From: Metallyticus violacea
Lineage: Eukaryota > Arthropoda > Insecta > Mantodea > Metallyticidae
Direction: 5' to 3'
DNA length: 64,000 nt
NCBI GenBank assembly: GCA_030762175.1
Contig: CM060831.1
Span: forward strand, 4,417,001-4,481,000
Below are positions 25,609 through 37,702 of this stretch, one piece after another. The first letter of the stretch is position 1; each line of letters starts with the position of its first letter. The position numbers and the translations under genes are program-made. The notes under the pieces are model-generated. The model was given only the letters and a program-made list of their open reading frames with translations. It had not been told where the DNA came from and searched no databases.

Positions 25609-25756
25609 AAACAATGTATACAGTTTTTTTCACACTAACTCCATTCACTTACATAAATTTGGAACATATGTTTTGGGAGGGATCGCTCCTGAAACATATG
25701 TTCCAAATTTATGTAAGTGAATGGAGTTAGTGTGAAAAAAACTGTATACATTGTTT
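25609..25756. repeat. Perfect palindrome, 65-bp arms, PLE-type core
   Basis: Arms 25609-25673 and 25692-25756 are identical reverse complements at all 65 positions by my reading, with an 18-nt loop (TGGGAGGGATCGCTCCTG). Each arm ends at the loop in AAACATATGTT, the helix III side of the hammerhead-like motif. The loop holds a GGAG/CTCC hairpin, stem-II-like. The left flank shares GCTGTTGACAATGGAGTG with the 7.3 kb foldback. Confidence 0.92.
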
Positions 25757-26954
25757 AAATGATATGCAAGTTCTAAAAAGATTTTGCCATAGTGAAGTGT
25801 TTTATGATAATCTAATGCACCTAACATCCTAAAATATATTGAAAAAAAAAAAATATATATATGATAAAAAATTATTTTTTTCTTCATTATTATGGAATAA
25901 TTAGTGTAAAAACTTACTGGGATTTCCTTTGTAAAATTTGTTTTGACTCTAAAAAATTGAATGTATCACTGTTATCCTTAAAGTCCCACAAACTATATTT
26001 GTCCTTATTTAATTTCATATGGAAGAATGATACTGAGCACAAGAAGTCGACAGACTGGGTAGATGAATAATACAGGTATGGGGATTAGTATCTTGGGTGG
26101 TAAAATTAATGCAGACATGGGCATTCCCAGAGTTGTAATATAGAGCCACACACATACCTGTTACATCAAAACAGAGCCAGCTGTGGAATATCATCTTTCT
26201 GAGCATGCCAGTCCAACATCATGATTATACTTGGGCAGACAGGTTACAGTACATCGTTGTAAGGTTTGACACCCTTCTTTCAACCCCATTCCATTTCTAG
26301 TGTCTGTGTATTCTTGCAATGAATTGAAGCATTGCAGCCCATGGGTTCCTTAACAAAAAGTGGTTTAAAAATTGATTACAAAGTTTATTGATCTAATTTG
26401 AAGATGCCCTGTATATGAACTAGCAATGAGAGACCAACATGCATAGACAGCAGGAAAATCTTTTAGGTAAGGAAATATTTTTTTATTAAAATTTTAGGAA
26501 ATACTAATAAATAATAAAAAAATACTTGTAATTTGCTTAACCAACATTCAACACTTCGGTTTTTAAATCAAAATTTTTAATTCCTATACTGTATAATACT
26601 TTTTTAAAATGTATAATTTGGATGTATATTTTTCAATGATAAAAAATAAAAAACTTTGCTACTAAACCTTTATATTTACTAATTAATTAAAAGTAGATAG
26701 GATCCACAAATAGTGTGTTAATGGTATATTCATCACACAAACACATGTAAACAGAAATAAATTTATAAATATTTGTGGTGTTTTTTTTTTTTTTTTTTTT
26801 TTTAAATTCAATCTCCTAAATTCTATAACTTTATTCCAGTATTGAATAAAGAAATGAAAATCTGAAGGTGCTAAATTTGAATGGATGGGATATAGCTTAT
26901 TCCATCCATTCAAATTGATATTGATAATTAAATTAAAATGTAAAATGGAACTTG

Positions 26955-27140
26955 CACAGTGAAGCGAATCATATAATTGATATTATTGTATGATTTAGTT
27001 GAACTACACAAAGTTGGATTTTACCCTGGCTGATGATGAGAACCAAATGTTCTTGAAACCGGTTCTATACATTATGACAAGTAAGTGAAGCATTAAGAGT
27101 GTGTAGTGCAACTAAATCATACAGTAATATCAAAGCTTAG
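26955..27140 (+). mobile_element. Minimal PLE unit: inverted termini around a hammerhead-like motif
   Basis: Starts CACAGTGAAGCGAATCAT. Inverted repeats 26977-27010 and 27100-27133 (TTGATATTATTGTATGATTT... against its complement). Between them is only the PLE 3' region with the motif at 27023-27070. No coding sequence. About 185 bp in all. Confidence 0.75.
27023..27070 (+). ncRNA. Hammerhead-ribozyme-like motif
   Basis: CTGATGA at 27030-27036, hairpin GAGAAC/GTTCT with loop CAAAT, GAAA at 27055-27058, then self-complementary ACCGGT (27058-27063) and the expected cleavage position after T27064. Helix I is weak (about 3 bp). One extra U sits between CTGATGA and stem II, as in all copies here. 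PLEs in other animals are known to carry such motifs; activity here is untested. Confidence 0.65.
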
Positions 27141-28329
27141 GACTTATCAATATTAATTTTACTTATGGTTTTTCATGTTTTTAAACTGATATGAGAAAAT
27201 CCTATTCTATGTATCAGAGTGGCAAGATACTCATTCAGCACTGGAATAAAACTATAGAATTATACTGAGATTTCCTAGAAAAATATGTGTATACATACAT
27301 ACATATTTATATTTTAAATATTTATAATTAAACAATTATTGGAAAAAAAAAATAAAGGGTTGTACAAAATTATATAAAATCCCTTTTATTTGCTGAGCAC
27401 AGAATGTAAATATCAAATCAGAGAGTGTTGACATCATTTTGTCATTTGTAGCATTTTATATATTTTCTCACAAGCCCTGAAAATAGTAAGCTGCAATCAA
27501 TCATAGTTTAAATAAACTTTTTTAAAAGTTTCTATAATTATAAGATTGGCTTAATCAAGAATAATAATAGACATATTTTTATACAGTATCTTTGTGGAAA
27601 AAAATTTTGAAATGTTGAAATAGTTTCATGATATCAAATCAGGTCAAACACAATATTGGCTATGACCAATAATTTATAAAGCAAACAACAAACAAAAAAA
27701 GCCCTATGTTTTCTTGATGCTCTGATTTAAATTTATAAGCATAGGAATATCTTTTGAAATCAAAGTTTTAGTGAAACAAAAATCAATAAACTTTTACTCC
27801 TCTTCAAAAGATAAATATTTTTGTGTGTCTACAAAATTGCAGCAACTGTCCCTTTGTTAAGTTCCACACCATATGTTGTTAGACAATCAGGTTGTTAGCA
27901 GAAATGCCAGTGTTGAAGCTGTTTGGAAAATGTAATGTAAACTCACCTGTCATATAAATTATTTAACTATGTTGAATTATCTGACAATGAAAGAGAAAAC
28001 TTATGAAATAAAAACAAATTGGCTTTTTACTTGAAACCAACCTAGCATACTTTTTAAACCCTCATAAACTTTTGTTATATAACAAGTTCTGCTGGTGTTG
28101 TCGATTGTATTTTCTACTCAGCCTTCCTTTGGGTGTCTTAAGTATTCATTTGAAATATCAAATCATTGTTTCAAATAGTTTAATACAGCATTCTAAAGCA
28201 GATGTGTTATAGATATTCCATGGATAAAATGAACAATCATTCAGTGATAATTAATGCCAAAGGAAATTCATACCAAATTTGTAAAAGTTAATGGGGCCCT
28301 TTATCTTCCTTTTCAACAATTAAAACAAG
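27141..28329. other. No recognised feature
   Basis: AT-rich; nothing recognised on either strand. Confidence 0.5.
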
Positions 28330-28612
28330 CTGCTGAATTTAAACATGTTCATACCACATTGAAAATGATTCAAACAAAGAACTTCCAAAAAGTGCAACAG
28401 CAGCAGTAGATCCTTTAAAACTCGGCTCATTAGAGCAGAAGAAGAAGAAATTGCAGCAAAAACAGGATATTTTAATCTGGCTAGAAGAGAGGCCTTAGAA
28501 ATAAAGCAGCAGCCAGATAGCATAAACAAAAACAGAGGGAATCCCTTACTGGTCAACAAACGTCTGCACCACAATTCTCCCAACACTCCTACCCTCTCTC
28601 ACTTCTAACGGT
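28330..28612 (+). pseudogene. Possible PLE C-terminal fragment (second PLE group)
   Basis: Plus strand: EIAAKTGYFNLARREALEIK then QQPDSINKNRGNPLLVNKR. This resembles the REAIEIxK-xNNFNRDxGY-LSxxW ending after PLE endonucleases. Weak, single segment. Confidence 0.35.
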
Positions 28613-28982
28613 TCTGTACCTTTGCTCTACAGCTACTTTCACTACACTGATGGTGTTGATTGTAGCATCACTGAAAGCCTGGTTTTTAAACCAGAATTAT
28701 GTTATCTCATTATAAATTTTGTTTCTTTTAAACTATTTTTAAGTTTGGTGTTTTGTAAGCTTTCCTTAGTTAGGCAATATTACTTACAGTATGCCATGGT
28801 TATTATTCTGTATATTGTGAGCATGTGTCAATTGTTAATGTACAATTATAAAAAGTAAGTAACAAAGTTTGAGATTATGCAGAGACCTTCTGAAGAACTA
28901 CAGGAAACAAGATTATAACATAAGAGAGAAGGTGCCTTTAGTGAGCATGTAGCATAACAATTTATAGATTTTTTATATTCCT

Positions 28983-29266
28983 GAATACTGCCTAATGCCT
29001 GTTTTTACTACTGAGGCACCACAGGTGGTGGACACTGGTGATACATGAAATGAAATGGTAAATTGGGAATGGATTTTTTTTTAAAGGAAACAAGTGTTCC
29101 AGGCCTAAATTCAGGGAATCTCCCCAGCATTTGCCATTTATGAGGACTGAGAAAAACCTGGAAAAAACCTCAATCAGGGATTGAATCCCAGTCCTGGTGG
29201 GATTTGAACCCCAGACCTCCCACCCATGAGTTCACTTTTTGACAGCTTTGGCCACCTGTGGCAGTC
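28983..29266 (-). repeat. SINE-C, full-length
   Basis: Minus strand: GTGGCCAAAGCTGTCAAA, CATGGGTGGGAGGTCTGG, B box GGGTTCAAATCCC, GATTGAGGTTTTTTCC, TTTTTCTCAGTCCTCATAAA, TTTAGGCCTGGAACAC, TTTACCATTTCATTTCATG, CACCTGTGGTGCCTCAGTAG and the end AACAGGCATTAGGCAGTATT. Confidence 0.85.
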
Positions 29267-29299
29267 GTAGCATAATGATGGTTCTGGTGATTCAATAAT

Positions 29300-30070
29300 G
29301 GAAAAGAATGCACTAAAGATTTACTGTTGTGGACAATTGAGAATATACACAGAGTTTTGGAAGAAATAAAAGTACTTGTACTTGGCGCACCAAAAGATGC
29401 CATACAATGCCTTATTAAGACACTTAATCATCTGTAGATCTTTACCATATGAATTGAACCTGAACAGGCTCAATGCATGGATATCTGTCCATAGCTTATT
29501 GCAAATTCCATGGATGCTAGCTAGATTTATCAGGAGAAATGTCATGTATGATAAAAAATGGGTATATTACCTCAACCCCTTGAAACAGTGACTTGATTCC
29601 TGCCAGTCACTGAACAAAATATAATATCATGTGTCTGGTGGAATTTTGAAGATGCGATTCATTGGGAATTTGTTCCAAATAGGCATGCAGTCTATGCAAA
29701 GTTTTATCCTTGACAACTAGTGCAAATTTATGCAGTTTTGAGAATGGAAATACCCAGCATTAGTTAATTGAAATAAAGTTCTCTTGCAGCAGGACACTGT
29801 GAGACCCCATGCTGCTGGAACAACCATGGAAAAAATCCAAAAATTGTAAAGTATTGAACTGCTACCACAAGCATATAGCCCTGATCTTGTGCCTTCAGAT
29901 TATCATCTGTTTTGATCCATGGCCCATTTCCTGTGTGAAAGAAATTTTGAAAATATTGAAGCTGTGGAAGTGGGCATCACCAAATTTTTCACAACAAAAT
30001 CCAGAAACTGGTACTTTAATTTCCTGTCAGAACACATTTCATATAAAGTTTTGCTTAAAAACTGACATAA
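29300..30070 (+). pseudogene. Mariner transposase relic
   Basis: Plus strand, frames shifting: DKKWVYYLNPLKQ, VWWNFEDAIHWEFVPN, LLQQDTVRPHAAGTTMEKIQ, AYSPDLVPSDYHLFxSMAHF and NIEAVEVGITKFF. These match the D-E-KW, QQDNARPH and YSPDLAPSDYHLF motifs of mariner, with catalytic Asp residues in DKKW and QQD visible. Truncated where the PLE at 30.1 kb begins. Confidence 0.78.
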
Positions 30071-30099
30071 TTTTTAAGACAGTGTTTATAATAATTTAA

Positions 30100-30440
30100 G
30101 TCAACGACTATGGAAAAATAGCCCAGTGATGATCAATTTCAATAATAATAGCAAAATTAAAGGACCTATGGAACTAGCAACCTGGAAGAAAATCTACATC
30201 TACACATACAAAGACAGTCCAATGAACTTCGACACTGCTGGGGATGAAAACACAATCTACAAGTTTATCACACTGTCACCAGAGCAGAATACACATTCCC
30301 ACAGCTCAACAAATTATCCGACAGTTGAATTTTAGTTGATGATGAGAACCAAATGTTCTCGAAACCGGTTCTATATATTATGACAAGTAAGTGAAGTATT
30401 AAGAGTAGTAGTTCAACTAAATCATACAATAAGATCAAGT
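30100..30440 (+). pseudogene. Penelope-like element 3' end, plus strand
   Basis: A short frame 30126-30335 reads SKIKGPMELATWKKIYIYTY then KDSPMNFDTAGDENTIYKFI and TVEF-stop. It is the C-terminal end of the same protein as at 49.75 kb. The ribozyme-like motif and terminus (GACAAGTAAGTGAAG, TTCAACTAAATCATACAATA) follow. Meets the minus-strand PLE tail-to-tail at about 30440. Confidence 0.8.
30331..30380 (+). ncRNA. Hammerhead-ribozyme-like motif
   Basis: TTGATGA at 30336-30342 (first C mutated to T), perfect 6-bp hairpin GAGAAC/GTTCTC, GAAA at 30361-30364, self-complementary ACCGGT, expected cut after 30370. Helix I TTTAG/CTATA with one mismatch. The C-to-T change in the core probably inactivates it. 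Confidence 0.6.
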
Positions 30441-31660
30441 TAAATTTTCTGTGTTTTTATTTATGAATATATTTTCCCATACTGTTAATCAATGGGATTT
30501 TGAAGGGCTTTTAAGAGTTTTGTTTCACTTTGGAATTTGTATTTTTTTTTTTTTGCCAGAAATTGTATGCTATTGCTGATTTCTCCATTTGTTTATACTT
30601 TACATTTCTCATATGTTCCTTACACCATAGGGTAATGTTTCTTTTTGTTTTGCTTACATTTCATATTGCAGTCTTTGTAGCTGATTTCATAAGTGCCTGA
30701 TTGTTTTCCTGGCATAATTTTGTCTTTTGTGTTGGGTTTTTAAACTACATTTGTTTACTGGAGCCAAAATTACATTTGCATCTTTAAAAATCTTCTGGAA
30801 TTTTTGTTGTGCCCATGGATGGAATGTGATTGTCTTGTTTATATATGATAGCCTTTTAGTGTGGTGATGTCTTTTATTTGTTTTTTAATTTTTGCATTTT
30901 CTTGTTGACAAGATCTATTGTGTAGCCATTTTTCCACATAATATCTATGATTTTTTTGGAACTTGAATTTGTGTTGTCTTGCATAGTGGTAGGTTTATAA
31001 TCTGAATGTGAGGCTGTTGATCATTGTAAGTTTATGTTGTTTAGGGTTTTGGTCATTGTTGGTATCTTTTCTAAATATGCCAAATTCCAGATTATTGTTA
31101 TTTTTTTAAAAATTTTATATCCAGGAAGATAGGAACATTGTTGTTTTCTATTTCAATTATGAATCTAAAAGTGCTGTCTTATAGGATGTGTTGTTTTATT
31201 GCATCCTCTTTTCATTTTTCATTTACTATTGCAAAGACATCAACATAAAGGTACCAATGTGTGTGTGGGGGGGGGGGGAAGCATTAACTAATTTTGTTTC
31301 AAAGAAACTCTTGTACATATCTGCCAAGAATGATGAGAGTGGATTTCCCTTTGTGTGTAGACATTGGCTTTGAATGTGAAGTAGGTCTGATTAATGCCAA
31401 TTTTGATGAGGTTTAGATATTGTTCTATTATTTCTCCAAGAGGTTTATTTCTTTATAATAGCTTTTCTTTGGAGATGCTAGGAAACAGAGAGAACACATC
31501 ATAAGAAAGTAACAAATCCCCGTTTTCTAGTTTCATACATGTCTGATTCTTTCTATTTATTCTGATGAGTTTTTTTATGGTTTGGCTGTTGTATTTTGGT
31601 AAAGTATTAAATTTTTTTAAAAATATAATTGGCTAAATTGTATGTGGATGATTATCTGAT
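30440..31660 (-). pseudogene. Penelope-like element with RT and endonuclease, minus strand
   Basis: Longest PLE in the window, about 1.2 kb. Minus strand from about 31550: NGDLLLSYDVFSLFPSISKE (RT motif A, FDVxSLFPS-type), NPLSSFLADMY (RT B-box, GSPLSPFLANxYM), YKIFKK and linker. Then STLKTQHKRQN and an endonuclease stretch with the YKDC-type cysteines, and finally the C-terminal LTVWENIFINKN. Several frameshifts and stops. It gives the protein order RT-linker-EN for the family. Confidence 0.75.
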
Positions 31661-32759
31661 TAAATGTCTGCCTTATACAATCAATAAAGAACAAATGTTC
31701 AGTGTACTGAAGAGACAAATGACTGCAAGTCTGTTTATTTCTTCACTGTATTGCACAATAGCATACCAGTAAACACAAGTAGAGAGCTAGAAGATGGGCA
31801 ATTTGACAATTTCAATTTTTCAGTGCTAGTTCTTTCTAAGATATTACTTTTAGAACCACATTTATCACACTTTTTGATAAATACTATCTCTTTTCAAAGT
31901 ATTAGAATTATTTTATTCTTACATCCTGTATATCCTTACATTTAATCATGGATATCCACAAGACTGTGCAAAGGGGTGTATTTGCATGCACCTGACATGA
32001 TGCGACTTCAATACTGCATTTAGTGATTTAAAAAAATTCTATGTTTCTCCAAACAGCACTGGCCATATTATTAGATGCATCCTAAGCTTTTTATATTAAT
32101 TTATTATATTTATCATATGACTCATCTATCATTGTTATTCCTCACTGAACTTTAAGGAGATACATTGTTATCTACAATGGGGCATTTGTTATGGTGTTCC
32201 ATTCTTGTAAGAGTCCACTTTGTTGATAAATAAACATCAGTTTAATACTAACAACTAGAACAGACCTATATCAGGCTTGTGCTGTTGAACTTTAGCGTAC
32301 TGCTGCATTTTCTTACTATGTGCAACATTTCGTGCATCTGTAACAGTCTTACTGAAATAAATGATGAAATTGTGTTAAGCCAGAAATGAGTGACAATTTT
32401 TTAACAATAAACAAAGAATTTAACTTCAAGATTCAGCAGAGAAACTGGCTAATTATTCATACCCCAAATTAATGAAACAAGAAGAAAGTTCAATTTGTGC
32501 ATAAATCAGGTAAAGCCATCAAGAGAAGGTAAGTCAAATTTAGATATAATTTAGATACTGGGATATATTTATATAGTTTAAATACTACACAACTGTCAAG
32601 TGGACCTTTGACTATAGAAGAATAATCTAATAAACAACATATTAAGCCACTCCTGACAAAACACTGCTTTGCCCCCTCTTCTAGGTCTGCCTTAAAAGTT
32701 GTATCTAACATTTAATGCCCTCTCATTATGGCAATGGTAAAAAAAACTGACAACATTCC
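31661..32759. other. No recognised feature
   Basis: AT-rich; nothing recognised. The upstream end of the 30.4-31.7 kb PLE may decay into it. Confidence 0.5.
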
Positions 32760-33290
32760 ACGTACACTTGCATCTAAACTCCTAAAAGAAGCCATCTTAC
32801 ACTGACCTTGTGTATATGTGAAATTTTATGACGGATTTGAAGCAGTTACTTTAGAAAGTCCCAACCTTAGAGGTATTACTTTTTGTCTTTGGATGCCTGT
32901 CACTCAGATCTTCCTCTTTGACAAGGGAGGCGTTTTTTTTTGTGTCAACACATCCACCAGCCTATATCCTCACATGGGTCATTTTCAAGTGTCTCTCTAC
33001 CCAAAAAAATAATTTTGACAATTTATCTTCCACTTATACACCGTCAAGACATTGTTTAATACTACTGAGTGAAATTTCTTTTTTAATTAAAAATTTAATC
33101 GCAGTTATGTATTCAATTTTGAAAATTATGCTGTGTTTGACTAAATGAGCTTCAACAACTAAATAGTGTGGCCAGAGAGGAAATGCAGTGTTTACACAAG
33201 TAACAGCTAGTATGAACATCATAATAATAGTCTTCTATGTATGGCCAGAGCCTTATAAACAACTTTGTACATGTCATATAGATATCTATT
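32760..33290 (-). pseudogene. Mariner transposase N-terminal relic
   Basis: Shares long diverged blocks with 24300-24850: CAACACATCCA, CACTTATACACCGTCAAG, CATTGTTTAATA, TGTATTCAATTTTGAA, GGAAATGCAGTGTTTACAC. Minus-strand peptides (SIKQCLDGV) are decayed. Called by similarity to the better mariner relic. Confidence 0.4.
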
Positions 33291-33343
33291 CAGTTCCTAG
33301 CCAAGAAATTCTTAAAATTTTTCAGAAATAAAAAATAAAATTA

Positions 33344-34244
33344 CAGAGTGAGTCTTCTCATCCTGTGGATTAGGAAGTTATACAATCCTGGCATTTTACA
33401 GACTATCCCATAAACAATGTCCCCTGCATTGTATCGATTTTGGCCAAATTGGATGCTAAGTGCCTCTCAGCATGTTCTGACTCATGTTGCACTCTGTGCA
33501 TAATGGTCATTAGTAGTGGAGGATTCAAATACTGGCCCAAGGGAGTATACCTTTTTTTGTATTGTTTTCTGGCATGGAAGAAAGAAATGTTTTTATTTTG
33601 TGATGTTTATTAATGTAACACTTCTAATTATGTAAATTTCAATTAGATCACAAATTACTATAAAAATCTTCTTTATTGACATTATAAGTAAATGCAAATA
33701 AAGACTATCCCATAAACAATGTCCCCTGCATTGTATCGATTTTGGCCAAATTGGATGCTAAGTGCCTCTCAGCATGTTCTGACTCATGTTGCACTCTGTG
33801 CATAATGGTCATTAGTAGTGGAGGATTCAAATACTGGCCCAAGGGAGTATACCTTTTTTTGTATTGTTTTCTGGCATGGAAGAAAGAAATGTTTTTATTT
33901 TGTGATGTTTATTAATGTAAAACTTCTAATTATGTAAATTTCAATTAGATCACAAATTACTATAAAAATCTTCTTTATTGACATTATAAGTAAATGCAAA
34001 TAACTTTACATTAATGAGAAAAGATAAATATAAGGCATTGAATAATGTTTTACACTTTGTACAAAACAGAGACAAAAAATTGGAGTAGTTCTGGAGCAAT
34101 ATGTACACTGTAGATAAAAGTAAACTCCGTTATAGTATGGTCTAGTGAATGCAATAGGCCACTTGAGAGCACCTACATTTCCCATTGACTGTAAAATGCA
34201 GATTTGCCTAGTTATGAATCTACAAGTTGAGAAGACTCATTCTG
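33344..34244. mobile_element. TA-flanked MITE with internal tandem duplication
   Basis: Flanked by TA (33342-33343, 34245-34246). About 60-bp diverged terminal inverted repeats: CAGAGTGAGTCTTCTCATCC at left and CAGAATGAGTCTTCTCAACT on the opposite strand at right, each followed by GCATTTTACAG further in. No coding potential. TA duplication and size fit the Tc1/mariner superfamily. Without the extra 302-bp unit it would be about 599 bp. Confidence 0.75.
33401..34003 (+). repeat. 302-bp near-identical tandem duplication
   Basis: Unit 1 at 33401-33702, unit 2 from 33703 to about 34003. By eye they differ at one base (GTAACACTTC against GTAAAACTTC). It lies inside the MITE. Confidence 0.95.
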
Positions 34245-34269
34245 TATACATGATGTGGGAAAGAAAGTA

Positions 34270-34570
34270 ATTGATTGATTTGATTTATTTACGAATGCTC
34301 TTTAACATCTCAGGTCATCAGCATCCCATTCAAATCAGGGCATGAAACGGCAGACAAATTTTGCTCAGAGGCCTCTTTTTTCAGGCTTGAGGTTCTTCAT
34401 TATGCTATAAATGTACGACATGGGACCCATGGCTTTACTTCCATTCCGAAGGAAGCCATACTTAGGATTTTTACGCCCCGAAAAAATCCATCAATCCTGG
34501 CCGGGTTTGAACCTGCGATCTTGGGTTTAGAAGGCAAGTATAGTTACCACTAGACCACCAGGACAGACTG
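34270..34570 (-). repeat. SINE-A, full-length
   Basis: Minus strand: A box TGGTGGTCTAGTGGTAAC-like, B box GGGTTTGAACCC-like, body blocks as in the 14.1 kb copy, tail AAATAAATCAAATCAATCAA. Perfect 9-bp target duplication AAGAAAGTA at 34261-34269 and 34571-34579. Confidence 0.9.
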
Positions 34571-35244
34571 AAGAAAGTAGTGACAACATATTCACAAGTA
34601 GTACCCTATTTATTCTTGTACCTGGAGACTGTTACATCTCTTTATAATCCCCTGTCACATTTATTATCTGCTACCACACTTCTGGAAGACACTGGACATC
34701 CATAGCTAAGTAATTTTTTGTTGATGTTTGAGGAGCATCTTAATGCAATACTGTAATTTGCTTTTTTCTGACTTCTGCAGCTAACTACCTCACTGTTCAT
34801 CAACGACCCATCTCCAGTATTAATTCAGATTAACATAATGCACTTCAAGGACAAGGCAACCTAAATATGATGCATCATTTTTGTTGAAAGTCTTGTACCC
34901 TAAACACCACCATTTCATATGACAAAGTTTCATTGTCACAGGCTTCTTGCACATTTGCATGACATTCCCTCAAGTTCATAATACGTGCCACCTCAATTTT
35001 TATCCATGAACACTGCTCACTTTTAGGAAACATCATTTTAGAGCCATCCAAATTTACACCATTATTTGACAAGGGTCACAAGATATGCATTGAGATAAGG
35101 AACATTTGGCACCCCTAGGGAAAGCATTGTTGCTGGGTAAAAATTGTTGAGTCCATTGGTGTTGCCATGGTAGCAGGTAGAGATCCATTGTGTAATTCAT
35201 TTTCCTGCATTTTATGTTTTAAGTCTGGAAAGTGTGAACGTTCT

Positions 35245-36310
35245 TGTAAGTGCAATGGAGATTCAGAGGGAGCATTTTCATGCAATGATTTTATACAATT
35301 TCAAATGTGGCTAAATTGAAACACAGTCACTTGAGTGTTTGAGGGGGGCTTTTGGGGACTTTACCCCTTTACATGCTACTGTGCTCCACTGGTTTGGAAA
35401 ATTAAAGAGGTGGCGGCAAGCTCTTAAGAATGAAGAGAAGAATGGCAGTACAACAGCAGTATTGACTGAAGAGTGTGGTCAGGAAGATCCAAGACTAGCC
35501 TAGCTGGCATTAGTGATTAGTTCATTAAGTGTTTCAACCATTCTTTATGAGTACATTCGTGGGGAAAGAAAGAAAAAAAATCTCCAAGATGTGTGCTCAA
35601 TAATGAAGCAGAGAAGCTCCATAGGGTGGAATGGTACCAAGAAATGCTGCAAAAATTTAACTATGGAAAATCTTGCTATGTTTCAGATATTGTATGGGTG
35701 ACAAAACACTGATATATCAAAACAAAACTATTGAAATTTGAGTGATTTCCTCAAATCATTTTTTATATTATTGATATATCAGTTTGATCCAGAAACAAAA
35801 TGAGAGTCCTCCATTTGGGTTTTCCCTGATAACAACCACCTATCCAAGTCAAGAAGCCCAGTGGTCACGTGCCAACCATTGTGCATGAAAATTAGAGAAT
35901 TGTTACTGCAACATGGTATACAGAAGTTTGCCTTCTGAAAGTGTTTCAGAAAATCCAAAAACAGCATCCAAAGATAGCATCTGTTGTGCCATGACAATGT
36001 ATTAGCTCACATCGCTTATGTAATAATGGAATTTCTGCAAAGAATTGAAGCAAAACTAACGACTCGTCCATCCTATAATCCCGACCTGGCATTATGTAAT
36101 TTTTTCCTGTGAAGAACCAACTTTGAGTTCACCACTTTTAGCCCCGAAGAAGCGGTTCCAGCATACAAGGAGAAGTTGTCTACAGTGCCGTAAACTGAGT
36201 GATGTGGTGCTTCCAGAAATGGATCCAGAGGATGGAATGCTGCATACAATGCCAGGGAATACTTTGAGAACCTGGGATAAACGAAACGTTTCTCTGAGCA
36301 TTCATTATTT
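35245..36310 (+). pseudogene. Mariner-type transposase relic
   Basis: Plus strand, shifting frames: MEIQREHFHAMILYNFKCG (N-terminal HTH), GDFTPLHATVLHWFGKLK, NGSTTAVLTEE, QPFFMSTF, then CCAMTMYxLTSLMxxWNFC beside HDNVLAHIAYVIMEFLQRIE (second catalytic Asp), TTRPSYNPDLALCNFFL (YSPDLAPCDFFL), FSPEEAVPAYKEKL and WIQRMECCIQCQGIL. Complete in outline but dead. Confidence 0.7.
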
Positions 36311-37477
36311 GTTGTCTCAATACTTATCTAGTGACTCTCATATTCATCCATCTATAGATAGTGTACTAGAGATGCTGAGTATGTTGAACAGCTATGGTCA
36401 TTCCTCTAGACATGCTGAGAATAACAGTGCCCTCACATGTTCATTAGCAGCCTGGCATTAATGTTGCAACTATTTTCTTTCCAGCCTTCATATTAGGCAT
36501 ACATAAATAATTCTCCAGGAACCCCAGTATACAATATTTAATTTTTTACAAATTCAATTACTATTCTTAAAAAAAATGGGAGTGAATATCTTATAAGCTT
36601 CTTCTAGAGCATGTGGGATATAACTGGAAACTAAAACAGGAAATGTTGGGAACTAGGAGATGCAGAAAAACAATCTTGCTATATAAATACACAATAATAT
36701 TTATTTTTAAAAATGTATATATAACAACAATTGCCAGTGTCCAAAGACACTATCTAACATCTATTAAAAAACAACAACCACATACCAAACTGAAGCAATA
36801 TTTTCACTCAAAAGATCACAAACAGAGAAATTATTAAATTCTGAGCCAAACATTCAGGCACCGTCAAACTTAGCAAACACATGGTAAAGGGAATGTCCAT
36901 TATTCTAAACTTGGAATGCCCAATACACTATTTGTTCGAGCTTTATGATTTCTAAATTGTGCTTTAAGCCTTACTTCTTGTAAGAAATAAGCTTGAAATT
37001 CTTAAATGCTACGATCTTTGGAATTTGGAAGGAGAGTGATTTGACAAGTTAATGACTACTCCCTTACTTCCATGGGCAGCTACAGATGAACATTGTTCAA
37101 TAATATGACAAATTATTGTTATTGTTCAATAAGTTTCAACACATCTGTCAAACCTTTCATTAAAATTTATCACTCCTTTTTTCTTATATACTTTGGCTGG
37201 AAATAAAGTATGTATACAAGGTTTCAGCAATGTTGTATAAGATAATGTTTATATTAAAGACAAAATGGAATCAGAAAGTAAATCTTTCAATTCTTTTCTA
37301 TATTTTATCTTAAAAGAACAAGTGAAAGTTGTGCTGCATATAGTGTCAATTCTGTTAACTGCTCAATATAATTTTCTTCCTTTCCAATTTTTTTTAATGT
37401 TTTATTAATTGCTGCTTTGACAACATTGCGACTTATGTAGTAGATTGTGAACTGAATACTATAGGTATAACCCTGTA

Positions 37478-37702
37478 GGAATGAATAAAATGAATTAATG
37501 ATGGCACAAATGAGCTCAGGAGTCCTTGGTGCCTTAAAGCTATCTGATATTCACCTTTGCAGGGTTAAAGGGAGGAAGGAAAAAAAAAAAAAATAAAAAC
37601 AACCTTACCCAGACAGCTTGGCTTGATCAGGATTCGAACCCAGGACCTCCAGATTAGTAATTGCAAATGATACCACTAGACCATGGAGTTGGTCAATGGG
37701 TT
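37478..37702 (-). repeat. SINE-B, full-length
   Basis: Minus strand: GACCAACTCCATGGTCTAGT, B box GGGTTCGAATCC, CAAGCTGTCTGGGTAAGG, T-rich run, CAGATAGCTTTAAGGCACC and the tail ATTCATTTTATTCATTCC. Best head of the three SINE-B copies. Confidence 0.8.

Noticed and set aside
30440..31660. A functional Penelope-like element
   Set aside because: RT and endonuclease motifs are recognisable, but several frameshifts and stops interrupt them.
33401..34003. A satellite array
   Set aside because: Only two units are present; it is a simple tandem duplication inside a MITE.
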